DNA from: Diabrotica undecimpunctata
Lineage: Eukaryota > Arthropoda > Insecta > Coleoptera > Chrysomelidae
Direction: 5' to 3'
Assembly: GCF_040954645.1 (NCBI RefSeq)
Contig: NC_092806.1
Location: 28,421,644 to 28,485,643 of the forward strand
DNA: 64,000 nucleotides
Under the pieces are notes generated by a model. That model had not been told where the DNA came from, made no database searches, and saw nothing but the letters and a program-made list of their open reading frames with translations. Both the position numbers and the translations under genes were made by a program. Positions 10,520 to 21,835 of the stretch are shown one piece after another (position 1 is the stretch's first letter; every line of letters begins with the position of its first letter).

Positions 10520-12385
10520 TACTACTACTAAGGATTTCCACAGTTTTCACTGTCTTCCTTCACTCAACCGTTTTCTCCAATTTTCCCTGTCATTCCAGTC
10601 TCCATCTCGCAGGGTTCTTTTCTCCATAGCCTCGTCGATTTGATCTCTGAATGACCTTCGGGGTCTTCCTCTCTTTCTTCTTCCAATCGGGCTCCATTCT
10701 GTGATTTTGTTTATCCAGCGTCCTCTGTCCGCTCTTCTGACGTGGCCGTACCAGGATAGTCTCTTCTCCTCTATATAGTCGATTATGTCTGATTGCACTC
10801 CCATTCTCCGCTTAATCTCTGCGTTTTCAATTCTGTCTCTTTTTGTAAGTCTACAGCTTCTCCTCAGGAACTCCATTTCTACTGCTCTTATTCTACCTCT
10901 ATTTCTCTTGTTTATTGTCCAGTTTTCGGACCCATATGTCAGGATACTTCTTGTCAGGGTGTTATATATTCTCTTTTTTGTCTTTATCGTAATGTTCTTA
11001 TCCCACAACACTGAGTTTAGTTGTCTTATACAGTTTCTTGTTTGTCTCAGTCTGTTGTTTATATCTTCTTCTGTTGTTCCCTGGTTCGATATTATGGTTC
11101 CTAAATACTTGAATTTATCTGTTCCATTTATTTGTCTTCCCTCGTCTATCTCTAGGTTTCTCATATCCTTGTTATCTGTTGTTAGGTATTCGGTTTTCTC
11201 TAAGTTTATTTCCATTCCGTTGTTTTTATATTTTTCTTCTAGTTTTCTGAGCATAAAGCTGAGATCTTCTTCATCTTGTGCGATGACTACTTGATCGTCG
11301 GCAAAACTTAAGGTGTATAGGTATTCGTCTCTTACTGGTATGCCCATTCCTTCGCACTTTCTCCTCCATGGTTTGAGTGTCTTTTCCAAGAATATTTTAA
11401 ACAGAGTAGGGGACGTAGCACAGCCTTGTAGAAGTCCTTTTGTCGTCTTAAATGGATTGTAGGCTTTATTTCCACATTTAATAGCTACTTTGTTTTCTTT
11501 GTATAGTGCTTTAACTGCTTTTATTAGTGGTTGTCGGATTCCGAGATCATTCATTTCTTCCCATAATTTGACTCTAGGTATTGAGTCATATGCTTTCTTT
11601 AGATCAACAAAGGCCAGATGGACCGGTCTACCTTTTGCCATTTTCTTCTCTATCAGTTGTTCTAATGTGTACGTATGATCTAGGCATGATTTTCCTACTG
11701 TGAACCCTGCTTGGTCTTCTCCAATTTTTCCTATTATTTCAGTTTCTAGTTTTTCTTTAATAATTTTCTCGTAAAGTCTACCTACCGACGATATTATACT
11801 AATTCCTCTATAGTTTTCACATTTTTTCCTGTTTCCTTTCTTATGTATGGATGTGATGTATGCTTGTGTCCATTCCGCAGGTATTTCTTCTCCATTTAGT
11901 CCTCTTTCGAACATTCTATGTAGCATGCGGAATAACTTTTCCGTTCCGTTTTTAATTAGTTCGTTTGGTATTCCTCCGGGTCCTTTGGCTTTTTTGTTCT
12001 TCAATGTCTTGATTGCTCTCTTAACTTCTGCCAAGCTTATTTCTATCTGGTCGTATGCCCCATTTCCTGCATGTTCTATATTCTCTTCCTGAAATTGGGG
12101 ACGGTTTTCTGTAAGTAGTTCTACGTAGTATTCTTGCCACTCGTTTTCACTAATTTTGCCGATCTGGGTTTTCTCTGTCTTATTTCGTTGAAGTGCTTTT
12201 AATATTCGCCATGATTCTGAATTTCTCGTTCCTCCGATATGTCGTTCTATCTCTGTGCATGCTTGATCCCATCGTTCGTTCTTTTCATTTGTTACTCTTT
12301 TCTTTACCTCTCTGTTTTTCGCTCTATATAGGTCTAAGTCTTCCTGTTTTTTGGTGTTTAGGTATTTAAAAAAAAAAAAAAAACA
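10520..12385 (-). mobile_element. 5'-truncated LINE with 11-bp TSD
   Basis: Flanked by identical ATGTTATATAC at 10509-10519 and 12386-12396. The minus-strand 3' end is a short (TAG)n tail (10520-10530), again an RTE-like microsatellite end. The 5' end is truncated inside the linker ahead of the RT and abuts a 15-base homopolymer (A run on the plus strand, about 12368-12383), an unusual 5' junction. Confidence 0.85.
10547..12372 (-). CDS. LINE reverse transcriptase, open but 5'-truncated
   Basis: The frame is open from the truncation point (about 12372) to a stop at 10547, some 600 codons, with no ATG near its 5' end because the original start is lost. RT landmarks: KAKGPGGIPNELIK, CENYRGISI, QAGFTVGKSCLDH, motif A AFVDLKKAYDS, motif B LLQGCATSPTLF, catalytic SFADD, thumb with ILTYGSENWT, and a C-terminal SWYGHVRR...RKRGRPRRSF block. 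All catalytic residues look intact. The lack of stops suggests a recent insertion. It would be dead on arrival because the endonuclease is missing. Clade is RTE-related, tentatively. Confidence 0.8.
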
Positions 12386-12396
12386 ATGTTATATAC
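12386..12396. repeat. TSD right copy (11 bp) of the 10.5-12.4 kb LINE
   Basis: ATGTTATATAC, identical to 10509-10519. Confidence 0.85.
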
Positions 12397-12606
12397 AACG
12401 CTTTATTTTTCTCCGAACGGTGGCAGTGGACAAAACTTTTTACGCTACCTTCAAGAAGTATTTTCATACCGGGAAAGGAAAATTCTTGACATTTCATCTG
12501 AAGAAATAACAGATGAGGGAAAGAGAAGGAGATTTTTATCAGAAGTAAAGGTTAGGGAGAATCCCAATGATTCAATTCCAAGAACTAAATGATAGAAATA
12601 TTAAAT
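12397..12606 (+). other. Unassigned open frame (about 65 codons)
   Basis: An open frame runs to the stop at 12590-12592. The peptide is polar and charged, with no signal or membrane segment. I recognise no family. It could be a fragment of an older element, since it begins at the TSD of one LINE and ends just before the tail of another. Confidence 0.25.
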
Positions 12607-13145
12607 CTTACTTACTTACTCCGTGGCATTAAAACCCTTAGAAGGTTTTAGCCGACTTGACAGAAAGCCTCCATTTCTCTCTGTCTTGAGAAATCTCCAT
12701 CCAATTCTCAATCACAATCCAGTTCCAAGTCCTGCTGCATTATCTCGCCATTTGAGTCAAGGTCGCCCACGTGGTCTTCTTCTAGTTGGGACTTTCTCCC
12801 ATACCAACCTTGCTATTCTTTTGTCAGAATGTCTTCTGAGGTGTCCTGTCCACAGGAGTCTCCTGGACTTTATTTCTTCTATTATTTTAGTGTCTGTATA
12901 TAGTTCTTCGAGTTCTTTGTTATTTCTCATACTATATTGTGCTGCTGATCCATCAAGCACAGGCCTAAAGATCTTTCTTATAATTTTTCTTTCCCAAACG
13001 TAGTCGCTCTTCATTTGCTATCGTTCACTTTTCGCTATCATACATCACTAGGGGTCGTATGACTGTTTTACATAGTTGTATCTTTATACGTCTTGTTCGT
13101 TGTTTCCATTTTATAAGGTTTTGAATAGCATAAAGATGTTTATTA
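12607..13145 (-). pseudogene. LINE RT C-terminal fragment with (TAAG)n tail
   Basis: On the minus strand the frame from about 13100 to 12757 carries a VIRPLVMYDSE thumb motif, an RKIFRPVLDG block and the terminal RRLLWTGHLRRHSDKR...RRRPRGRP, the usual end of RTE-like ORF2. The remaining C-terminus and 3' UTR continue to a (TAAG)n tail at 12607-12618. Stops break it at the join near 13015-13020 and after 12757. The piece is 5'-truncated. No TSD was identified. Confidence 0.65.
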
Positions 13146-13260
13146 CTATACTATAGAATACCTATTAGGGTAACGGGTAGATACTCCTTTGCGATTTTGG
13201 CAGAGAACAGATCTACTTCAGGAATAATAAACCTTACGAGCTCATAGTTTTGCTTCTAAA

Positions 13261-14185
13261 TATCTTTGTCCCCGGGGAACCATGTCACGAGCCATAAAAA
13301 TTCCGATCGACACCTTCTTTCCCTCCTCGTTCTACATATCAAGAATATGGAGAAAACCAGATGCAAAAAATCAGTAAAAGGTGAAAGCCATCGCACAAAA
13401 ACTGAATGGTCGCACGTCACGCGGGCGCTAACGATACTCTTGGAGCACTGGGCGAAATCCCATGGAATATCAGCCTTGTTCTTGTATGCGGCCCTCTACA
13501 GGAATCAACCAATGGTCCTCAGCTACTCGTAGGAGTAAATACGAATACTCACCAACATGCAAGGTAAGCACAGTGTTTAAATGCGAAAAACCCGACCACT
13601 CTAAACCAACCCTACTCAAAGTGCGTCAAAAAGATAAACCTTAACATTGCCACATATAATGCTCGGTCACTCTCTACTCAGAAAATATTAGAAGAGAAGC
13701 AGCAAGAACTCTCAAGAGTAAATTGGAATATTGTGGATATCAGTGAAGTATGAAAAAAGAGAGAGAGTCATATCACATTCCCATCAGGCCACTTATTGTA
13801 CTACAGAGGAGAAGAAGAATCGACAGAGGGGGGGGGTTAGTTTCTTTATTCACAAAAAAATTGCCAACAGAATTGTGTCAATAAACCAAATATCAATTTA
13901 TACCACCAAGGGTGGTCTACTTAAAGATCAAATAATCGCAAGATATATCCTAAAGATCGTTTAAGTATACGAGAGAGTACAGGACATAAAGACAGAGAAG
14001 TCCAAATATTCTATGATCAAATATCCTGTGCAATCAAGGAAAATCCTGGCCACTTCTTAATAATAGTTGGCGATTTCAACATCAAAATGGGCACTAAGGG
14101 AGACCCCTCTGAAATAATTTTGGGAAATTTTGGAAGCGAAGGCAGAAATAATAAAGGCAAACAACTTTTCTCGTTATTACAAGCT
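13261..14185 (+). pseudogene. LINE 5' region with decayed AP endonuclease
   Basis: Sequence from about 13645 reads an endonuclease start (NIATYNARSLST), then an ISEV-like motif, a YYRGEEES segment and a VGDFNIKMG metal-binding motif at about 14065-14095, in shifting frames. The 380 bases before this look like a 5' UTR. It resembles the endonuclease of the GPGRRR-tailed RT family found elsewhere in the window. A deletion appears to follow the endonuclease near 14185. Non-functional. Confidence 0.55.
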
Positions 14186-14209
14186 GCTCTTAGTATTCCT
14201 TATTTTCTT

Positions 14210-14585
14210 TTTTGCTGATTTTGCTTCCCATACTTTTTTGGTTTGTCTTTAGTTGTACATCCTTACTAACTGTACCCACAAGCTCAATGGTCTCTTCTAA
14301 ATAAACTCCACTTAAAGCTCTTCTCTAATTTGGGAACACACCTCGAACTTTTCTTAGATACTTCATTTCTACGGCCTGAACCTTGCTTTTCTGTCTTTGG
14401 GACAATGTTCATGTTTCATATCCATAACTCTATATCTATTTTTTCGTCTTTCTCTGCTAGTACCATGACCGTTGTTTTTATAGTCTTTTTAGATCTTCGT
14501 TTTATGTTTTTAGACTTTCCTGATGTTTATCCTTATTCTTAGCTACTAGCGTATCACCTGCGAAACCGCATTCAGAGAGAGAAAC
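14210..14585 (-). pseudogene. LINE RT scrap (palm and thumb)
   Basis: On the minus strand two short stretches are recognisable: an FAGDTLVAKN segment at 14540-14570, which looks like a mutated YADD motif, and a YGYET...QAVEMKYLRKVRGV thumb block at about 14350-14430. The frame shifts between them and sequence is missing. Together they indicate a small, heavily decayed RT piece. Confidence 0.45.
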
Positions 14586-15776
14586 TTTTTGTAGGTTTCT
14601 CTATCCTAAAATGTGCCATAAAAACTGTGCTGTTATTTTTAAATCGAGTATAGAAACCTTATCTGCTCCGAATATCGTAGAAGTAATTTAATTTGGCCTA
14701 TGGCACCTTATTTATACATTTGGAAAACCTTAATTACTCGACGTGAAAGTTCAAAAATGTAATTTGCTAACTCTAATTAAAATTATATTAAAACAGCTAC
14801 GATAATTATTTCAAAAATATGATGGCTGTTAAGATTAACCACTGAATAATGAACTTTAATTTCTCTGTCGCCAAAAAATATAAAATCAAACAGTTTATTA
14901 ATCGCCGGTATTTTATTAAAATTGTAAAAATATATTTTTCATATTTTGATAATACATACCTACAAATATTTTGTGTCAAATTTTGGGATAAAAGGTACCT
15001 ATACAATTTTCAACAATACACATTCAATATCGCTGAATTGCATCACATCCACAGGAGTGGAAATTTATATAGTAGGTTATAATGTTTTAATCTATTCTAC
15101 AGATTGGCAAAACTAATTGATTCGATGTAGATCCTTCTATATTTCGTTACATCGGTGTATTCTAATAGGATGTTTAAACGACTTGGTTTTATTGCGTTAC
15201 TTGCTTTAGAAACAGTAGTTACTACGCCTCTAGTGAGAAGACGAGCTAATTTGACTTGAGAAAATGAATTTGAAAGAAGTAATATTTGGGCACTGCAGGA
15301 CCGTAATGTCAAACTTTTTGTCGGTAAATTGGAAATAGGATTCGGAGATATTCGTCCGCGGTACTTCGAATTTGGAATGGTTGGATCATATAGCAATCAC
15401 AATAACTTCGTATACGTACTGGTGTTGTCCGATGAACTACAGACTCCTAAGAATGCTTTTAGAGAGTTGATATCCTTAGAGATCGATTTTTTACCTTTAC
15501 TGGTGTAGGAATAGCTGGGTGCTATCGAACAATAACTTTCTATACCTACTGTCAGTTTATCGTAGAATCAGGTCTTTGGCTGTAGTTTTATCTTGGTATT
15601 GATTCGACGAGATAGGCTGGTGTTAAGAACGTCTATAGTAAGATCAGGAAAGGAATCGAATTGCGTTTAGTAAGTAGTCACTATCGTAACAAAAAAAAAC
15701 CGTACAAAATTGGTTTAAACTTATTGTGTAGAATTTCCTGGCCAACCTTTACATGTCTAAACTGTTTTAATTCGGC
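14586..15776. other. No recognised gene; serine/threonine-rich open frame
   Basis: 14586-15090 is AT-rich with nothing recognisable. On the minus strand 15097-15396 is open, and similar composition continues to about 15600 with stops. The peptide is Ser/Thr/Leu-rich without motifs I can name. The block is less AT-rich than its surroundings and may be an old element of an unidentified class. Confidence 0.3.
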
Positions 15777-15968
15777 TCATATATAGTTGATATTGGTTTT
15801 TAAAATAATTCTTTCTGTGGTTCCTCTAGGTAGATTTGCATTGACCATTGTTACTTCTTCGTTTGTTATTTCTGGGTCGTAGGGATTGTTTATTTCTGTC
15901 GGACTTGCTGCATTTTCGAATAATTCTTGCATATTATATTCTTTCCATTTTCGTAATTTATCTTCAAT

Positions 15969-15978
15969 GGTAGTCAAA
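15969..15978. repeat. TSD left copy (10 bp) of LINE B
   Basis: GGTAGTCAAA, identical to 18064-18073. It lies within the coding sequence of LINE A. Confidence 0.85.
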
Positions 15979-18063
15979 GGATGGCAGGAAATTAAAGGAT
16001 CCCAACATTAAACAACAAGTACAGGAATCCTTAAGAAGAAACATTGGAAACTTAAATGAACCCGCACAAGACGCAGTTGCTAAATGGAAAGAAATAAAAA
16101 GAGCTGTTGAAATGACAAACAAGACACTTCTGTTACAGGAGCGCGTAAAGAAGAAAGAATGGATGACGGATGAAATCTTTGATATGATGGAAGAAAGAAG
16201 ACAACACAAATGCCAAAATCAAGTGAAGTATCAAGAAACAAGTCACAATATAAAAAAAAAGATAAAGGAAGCGAAGGAACGCTGGCTGAAGGAGAAATGC
16301 GATGAAATCGAAGAGTGCGACAGAAGATATGACTACCACAACATGCACAAAAAGACCAAAGAATTAACAACTAAAAAGAAAACCAATAATCCCCACACGA
16401 CACTAATAGACGCAGACGGTAACCTTATATCAGACGACTTGAAGCTCATTGACACATGGAAAGATTACGTAGAACGACTTTTTAACGATAAACGCAGAGC
16501 GACAGTGGACCAAGATGACGACATGACTGGACCCGAAATATTAAGGTCTGAAGTGGAAAAAGCCATTTCATCGCTAAAAAAACGACAAAACACCAGGTCC
16601 CGACAACATACAGGGCGAGATCGTAAAACTCCTATGCGAAACGGATGACCACTTCCTCAATTTTCTGACAGGCCTTTTTAACACCTTTTACGACAAAGGG
16701 GAGATTCCGGAGAAATGGCTTCGATCGACCTTTGTAGCCATACCTAAATCACCAAGTGCAAAACACTGTGATCAACACCGCTTAATAAGCTTGATAAATC
16801 ACATTACCAAAGTTTTCACCAAAATCATACACGATAGAATATATAACAAATGCGAAGCAAATATATCGGAGTCACAGTTCGGATTCCGAAGCGCATTGGG
16901 CACAAGAGAGGCGATCTTCAGTCTGCAAGTTTTATTTCAAAGATGCAGAGACATGCACAAGGACGTCCACTTGTGCTTCATCGACTTCTCCAAGGCATTT
17001 GACAAGGTCAAACATGATAAACTCATCGAAATGCTCAGGAAGATGCATATTGATGGCAAGGATCTGCGCATAATAACCAGTCTCTATTGGAACCAAAGTG
17101 CTGAGATAAAGATGGACAACTTACACAGTGGGAAGATAGATATTAAAAAGGGTGTACGACAGGGATGCGTCCTCTCGCCGCTCCTGTTCAATATATTCTC
17201 TGAACAAATCTTCAGAGAAGCACTGGGAGAAGTTTCGGAGGGTATCAAAGTAAACGGAGAGGTAATCAATAATATTAGATATGCTGACGACACAGTTATT
17301 ATCGCAAATGACTGCAACGAGCTTCAAAGACTCATGCAAAGCATACACACAGCAAGTCAAGAATATGGTTTAGAACTCAATACAACCAAAACTAAATGCA
17401 TGCTCATCAGCAGAACACAACAACCTCCGATGCAATTGACATTAAACAACCGAAAAATAGAACAAGTGGAGACATACACATACCTTGGAACCACAGTCAA
17501 CACAAAATGGGACCAGTCAACAGAAATAAGATCACGAATTGAAAAAGCGCGAAACTCGTTCAACAATATAAAAAAGTGGTTCACAAGCAAAATCTCAATG
17601 GAACTAAAATTAAGACTGGTCAAGTGTTATGTCTTCCCGGTCTTGTTCTATGGAGCAGAGGCATAGACCACAACGGAAGCCACCCTGAAGAAACTAGAAT
17701 CCTTTGAGCTGTGGATATGTCGCCGTATTCTTCGGATATCCTGGACAGACCACATCACTAACGTGGAAGTAATGCAGAGAATAGGCAAAAGCAAAGAAAT
17801 AATCTTCACCGTAAAGAAACGGAAGCTTGAGTATTTCGGACATGTCATGAGGCATACTAAGTACCGGCTGCTACAGTTAATAGTCCAAGGAAGAATCAAC
17901 AGTAGGAGGGGACCGGGAAGAAGACGACACTCATGGATGCATAACCTGCGACAATGGTTCGAACTAACATCGACCGAACTGTTCAGAGGTGCCGTAAACA
18001 AAGTCAAAATAGCCTTGTTAATAGTCAACGTCCGAAACGGATAGGGCAAAGGAAGAAGAAGAA
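15979..18063 (+). mobile_element. LINE B, 5'-truncated, inserted into relative A
   Basis: Bounded by identical GGTAGTCAAA copies at 15969-15978 and 18064-18073, with a (GAA)n-type tail at 18051-18063. The 5' end is truncated within the linker upstream of the RT, so no endonuclease is present. Length is about 2.1 kb. Confidence 0.85.
16112..18044 (+). pseudogene. LINE B reverse transcriptase, lightly broken
   Basis: Pieces 16112-16648, 16791-17666 and 17763-18044 form an RT. The first is the basic helical linker. The second has QFGFRSALGTREAIF, motif A CFIDFSKAFDKV, motif B RQGCVLSPLLFN, catalytic RYADD at about 17278-17292, the GLELNTTKTKCM helix and the thumb. The third is the C-terminal LEYFGHVMRH...RRGPGRRRHSWM tail. 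A frameshift near 16590-16650 and a TAG at 17665 are the main lesions. All active-site residues remain. The GPGRRR-type tail defines the most abundant RT family in this window. Confidence 0.8.
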
Positions 18064-18073
18064 GGTAGTCAAA
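18064..18073. repeat. TSD right copy (10 bp) of LINE B
   Basis: GGTAGTCAAA, identical to 15969-15978. Confidence 0.85.
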
Positions 18074-18363
18074 ATCTGACCTTCAGTGTCTACAACTATG
18101 CCTGTATTGCGTTGTTTTCTGGCTGCGTTCTGTACCTCTTTAATATTTTGTGCATATGGAAATCATCATGTTTGCATTGTAGTGTTTCAATTTCCATACA
18201 TTTCTCCATCAGCCATATTTCTTTTGCTCCTTTTATCTCCTTTAGTATAGTCTTATGCAACTTTTTGTATTCGTTGTCATTTCTACCTTTTAATTTTCTT
18301 CGCTCTTCCATCATCTGCAATATTTTATCCGTCATCCATTCTTCCTTCTTTTCTCTTTTTTAT

Positions 18364-18905
18364 TAAATAGATATTTATGTAAAATTGTGGTAATAGATGT
18401 CTTCATTTGTATCAAATTGTATCAATATTTAATGTATTTAAAGTATTTCTTTATCGATTGTAATGTTACTGTATATTCTTGTAATGTAATGTAATAAAAT
18501 TGTACCTGTGTCAGTGACATACGCTGTCGAGACACGTATGTAAAGATAAATAAAAAAAGAAATAAAGTTTTAATATAAAAGTGAATGAAGCTTCATCATA
18601 AAAGTGTGAATATGAAATATGAAGGTAATTTGAGAACGATTTCCGAACTGAAAATCGAAATGTCAAACAACCTTCATTTTAAATTAAAATTGTAGCTTAT
18701 TCCCAACAAAATGTTAAATTACATTAGGATGCCACAAGAAAATAATAGCTTCAGAAAGAAATATGAAATTATGAAACACAATTGATTGTTTGTACATCAA
18801 TTTTCCAGGAAAAATTTTATTTATCTTCTTTTCATCTTCCCACCAATCGCCACTTCTTGTAGATTACCAAGTAAATTATAACGTGTCAGATTTAGAAGCC
18901 AGTAG
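18364..18905. other. AT-rich spacer, no gene seen
   Basis: No coding signal. A stretch at about 18722-18775 (ATGCCACAAGAAAA and a GAAATTATGA motif) has a diverged counterpart at 43977-44025, so part of this is an old dispersed repeat. Confidence 0.4.
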
Positions 18906-18941
18906 AAATTGAGGGTCCTAGTAACAAAGTCGGCAATATCC
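18906..18941 (+). repeat. Left terminal inverted repeat (36 bp)
   Basis: It begins AAATTGAGGGTCCTAGTAA and matches the reverse complement of 22209-22244 at 33 of 36 positions. Confidence 0.85.
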
Positions 18942-19289
18942 ATCATTTTGAGTAAAACGTAAAACATAGATATGCCTTTATTGTAGGTGATATCAAAACA
19001 AGTATAATTTAATTTATAAGACAATGGCAAATGACAGCAAATAGTGAAGAAACTTTACCTAAATTATTAACAGTTTTTTTTAATTGAAAAAAAAATAATG
19101 GAGAATGCCGATTGTATGACTAAAAGATGTATATTACCGGTTTTGATACTAAAATTCGGCAAGAAAATAATTAAAGGTTTTTATGTTACCTTGAAGAGTT
19201 TTACAGCTAATTTTATTTATGATAGCTCAAAAAATAAAATAGCAACATTATATGTTCAAAATATTATACACTATACTAAAATAAAAGGA

Positions 19290-20008
19290 AGTTCTTCAAA
19301 AAACTCACAAGTTGCTTCCTCTATTATTTCTTCAGTATCTGGAACTGTATCAGCACTTCCTTCCTGAACTGCTAGCTGCTCTAGTTAATTATTATTGAAG
19401 ATAATATTTTTAAAAAACTTAAGTTCTTCCATGGTTCTCCAAGTATTTCCAAAGAGCTTGGTGAGAAGTTTATCAATATCTTTAAGCTTAAGTAAATTTA
19501 GTTTTTGCAGACCAATTTCTATAATAACGGGGTCAATCATATATATCGTACAACCTTTCTTTAAAACACTTTTAAATGTTTGCAAATCATTTTTGTTATT
19601 AATTTCTCCTCTAATGGTAATATTTCTAGTTTTAAATTTTCTTAGGAAAAAGCGCTTTGTATTTTTAAAAGAAAAATACCATGTACCAGTGGGTCTAAAA
19701 CCACTTGAAATTGTTTCTTTCCAATTAAACACTTTACAATTTTACCCTAAGTGAGTAACTGTAAGTATTTTTGAAAACAATTCCAAATACGCTTTTGGGT
19801 GCAATATAACTTCCAGTTTTTTAATATCTTTCTCAATATTACCAAAGACCCTATTGGCTGACAAGAAAGAATGGCCTACCATTGGAAAAATTACCTCGAT
19901 ATTTTGTACATATTTTGGTGTTCTTGATAAAAGCCATTTGCAACACATTCCATCTGCCATTAGCCTAATGGTGGTTACTTCAGAGTGAAAATCAATTTTG
20001 TTAAGCAA
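19290..20008 (-). pseudogene. C-terminal part of a DUF7869-like element protein
   Basis: Minus-strand frames 20008-19742 and 19732-19385 read one protein: TTIRLMADG near the start, then KWLLSRTPKYV, VIFPMVGHSFLSANRVFG, VTHLG, VFNWKE, and a C-terminal KDIDKLLTKLFGNTW block; the same frame carries on past a stop to about 19290 as an acidic tail. From memory this order matches insect proteins grouped as DUF7869-like, which occur in repetitive loci and have no known function. The usual glutamine/asparagine stretch just after the ADG motif seems deleted, and one frameshift lies near 19740. Its presence inside Harbinger-type TIRs is unexpected. Confidence 0.5.
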
Positions 20009-20319
20009 AAGATTTTGTCTTATTTTGTCTTAAAATAAAAATAAAAAACAAACAGCTTGGCACGTTGGCTGAAAAGAAGCTACGAGAAATTATAACGATA
20101 ATGACCCCAGCCGACTCCTAGTAATATATCACATGGTCGCTGTGAGGATTTTCATTGGTCAAAGACGACATTACCCATTTTTATTCTAAACCGTTCATGG
20201 AGATTGCCGTGTTTTTGCTCCAACTATGTCGGAACATCTTTCTTTCTTTTTTGATTAACCAGTGGTAAAGTTAGCTCTGGCGACACCATATGATTGATAG
20301 TTTCCGGTTCAATATTTTG

Positions 20320-21757
20320 TTATTCGTTGGTTTGAATAGATTCAGAATCTTCATCTTTCAATTGTGAATAGTTTCCTTCAGAAATTCTTTTAGCAAATAC
20401 GGGTGTTAAGAAATAAAGCAATTCACTATAAACAAATGTTTTGGACTTTTTAGCTGCACTGCCAGTAGGAATATTTTTGGCTTTTTGTACTGCTTTTCGG
20501 TAATAGTCTCTAATGTTGGTCCACCTTTTCTTCAATTCGGCACCTGAAATGTGTTCAAAATTAAATTATTCGTTTTGTTTTTCAGATTTCTGGCAACTGG
20601 TTGCAATTATGAAGAATTAAAAACCGATTTTCTACTGGGAAGCCGCACTGCATCTGCGCTCGTTAAAGAAACTTGTGAAGCTATTTGGGAAGCGTTTCAA
20701 CGATTAGAAATGAAGCCACCATCATCAAAAGAACGTTGGATAGAAATTGCAGAAAATTTTCATAAATATACCAACTTCCCCAACTGCGTAGGTGCAGTTG
20801 ACGAGAAGCATATCCAGTTAATCTCTCCCTTGCACAGTGAGTCGGCTTTTTATAATTATAAACATTACTACTCTATTGTATTGATGGCAGTAGTAGATTC
20901 AGACTAACGATTCATAGCTGTAGATGTTGGCGCTTATGGCAAAGACAGTGACAGCAATACTTTTAATAATTGGGTTTTTGGGAAAAAATTAAAAGAAAAT
21001 GACCTTAATTTGCCAGAACCAAAACCTCTGCCGGGAAATAATGGACCACCTCTACCATTTGTGTTTCTAGGTGATGAGGCCTTTCCACTGAATAATAATT
21101 TTTTGAAACCATATCCAAGATGTAACCTCAACATTCAACGTCGCATCTTTAATTACCGACTAAGTCGATCTCGAAGTATTGTAGAATGTGCTTTCGGTAT
21201 CCTTTCAAACAAGTGGAGAATTTTTTATACTAATATGACCATCCCTCCAGATTATGCTGTACTTGTAACGAAGACTGCATGTGTATTGCATAATTTTGTA
21301 TGCAGACGGGATGGGTATGATTTCATAGACACGTTAGCACATTACTTTGAGAATTTGCCATTCAATTCTCGACCACAATCTACAAACCGAGGCAGAACTA
21401 TAAGAGATACCTTTGCCGAGTACTTCATGACACAGCCTGGAGAGCTGTCATGTCAATACAGTGCAAGAATTATCAATCCACAATAATAAGTTTAATCCCA
21501 CATTAATATTCAACAATGAAAGGTTTATCAAAATAGCTACGTTTGGTTTGTCTTCTTTTTCTTTAAATTAAATGAATATTAAAATACTTACTTTTGTTTG
21601 ATTTGTCGGTGCACGTTTCCCAATCCTTATAAACTTCTTTACATATCTACTCCCACGCGAGGTCTTTGATGTCTCTGTTATGGTAGTCTGCATGATTAAT
21701 ATCCCATATACAAGGATATTTTTCCACAGACATTATTAAATTTTGGGCTTTACACAT
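20320..21757 (-). pseudogene. MADF/Myb-SANT-like accessory gene, two exons
   Basis: Exon 1 (21757-21592) reads a MADF start (VEKYPCIWDI, then W..ICKEV) and ends at a strong donor, GTAAGT at 21591-21586. Exon 2 (20543-20320) follows a TTTCAG acceptor and continues in phase with AELKKRWTNIRDYYRK, the second half of the MADF domain. PIF/Harbinger elements encode such a Myb/MADF partner, which helps the transposase enter the nucleus and bind DNA. The ~1.05-kb intron contains the transposase exon on the opposite strand. One in-frame TAG at 21647-21649 in exon 1 is the only lesion seen. Confidence 0.7.
20586..21486 (+). pseudogene. PIF/Harbinger DDE transposase, last exon, one stop
   Basis: A TTTTTCAG acceptor at 20578-20585 opens an exon that reads FLATGCNYEEL, CVGAVDEKHI (first catalytic Asp), FLGDEAFPL (second Asp) and SIVECAFGIL (catalytic Glu), the DDE_Tnp_4 arrangement. 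The frame is continuous from 20586 to the stop at 21486 except for a TAA at 20905-20907 where a Tyr is usual. The N-terminal exon expected upstream was not found on the plus strand and may be deleted. It lies inside the intron of the MADF gene on the other strand. Confidence 0.8.
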
Positions 21758-21835
21758 TTTTTAATAAGAAGTCACTAAACTCGTAAGAACACGTCCTTTC
21801 GCCAAAATGCTAGCGCGGTTCTGAATACAAAACTC

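Larger units (their letters stand above)
15777..18363 (-). mobile_element. LINE fragment A, interrupted by LINE B
   Basis: The minus-strand pieces 18335-18074 and 15978-15777 belong to one LINE ORF: a WMTDKILQMMEERRK linker on the right, then after the insertion point an EDKLRKWKEY...ELFEN segment leading into the RT. Removing 15979-18063 and one 10-bp TSD copy restores the same reading frame across the join. The RT itself is missing downstream of 15777, so A was already a fragment or was later deleted. It is a relative of element B, whose own linker has the same WMTDEIFDMMEERRQ pattern. Confidence 0.75.

Noticed and set aside
10785..11294. 169-codon plus-strand frame with apparent membrane segments
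   Set aside because: It is the antisense shadow of the minus-strand LINE RT at 10547-12372.
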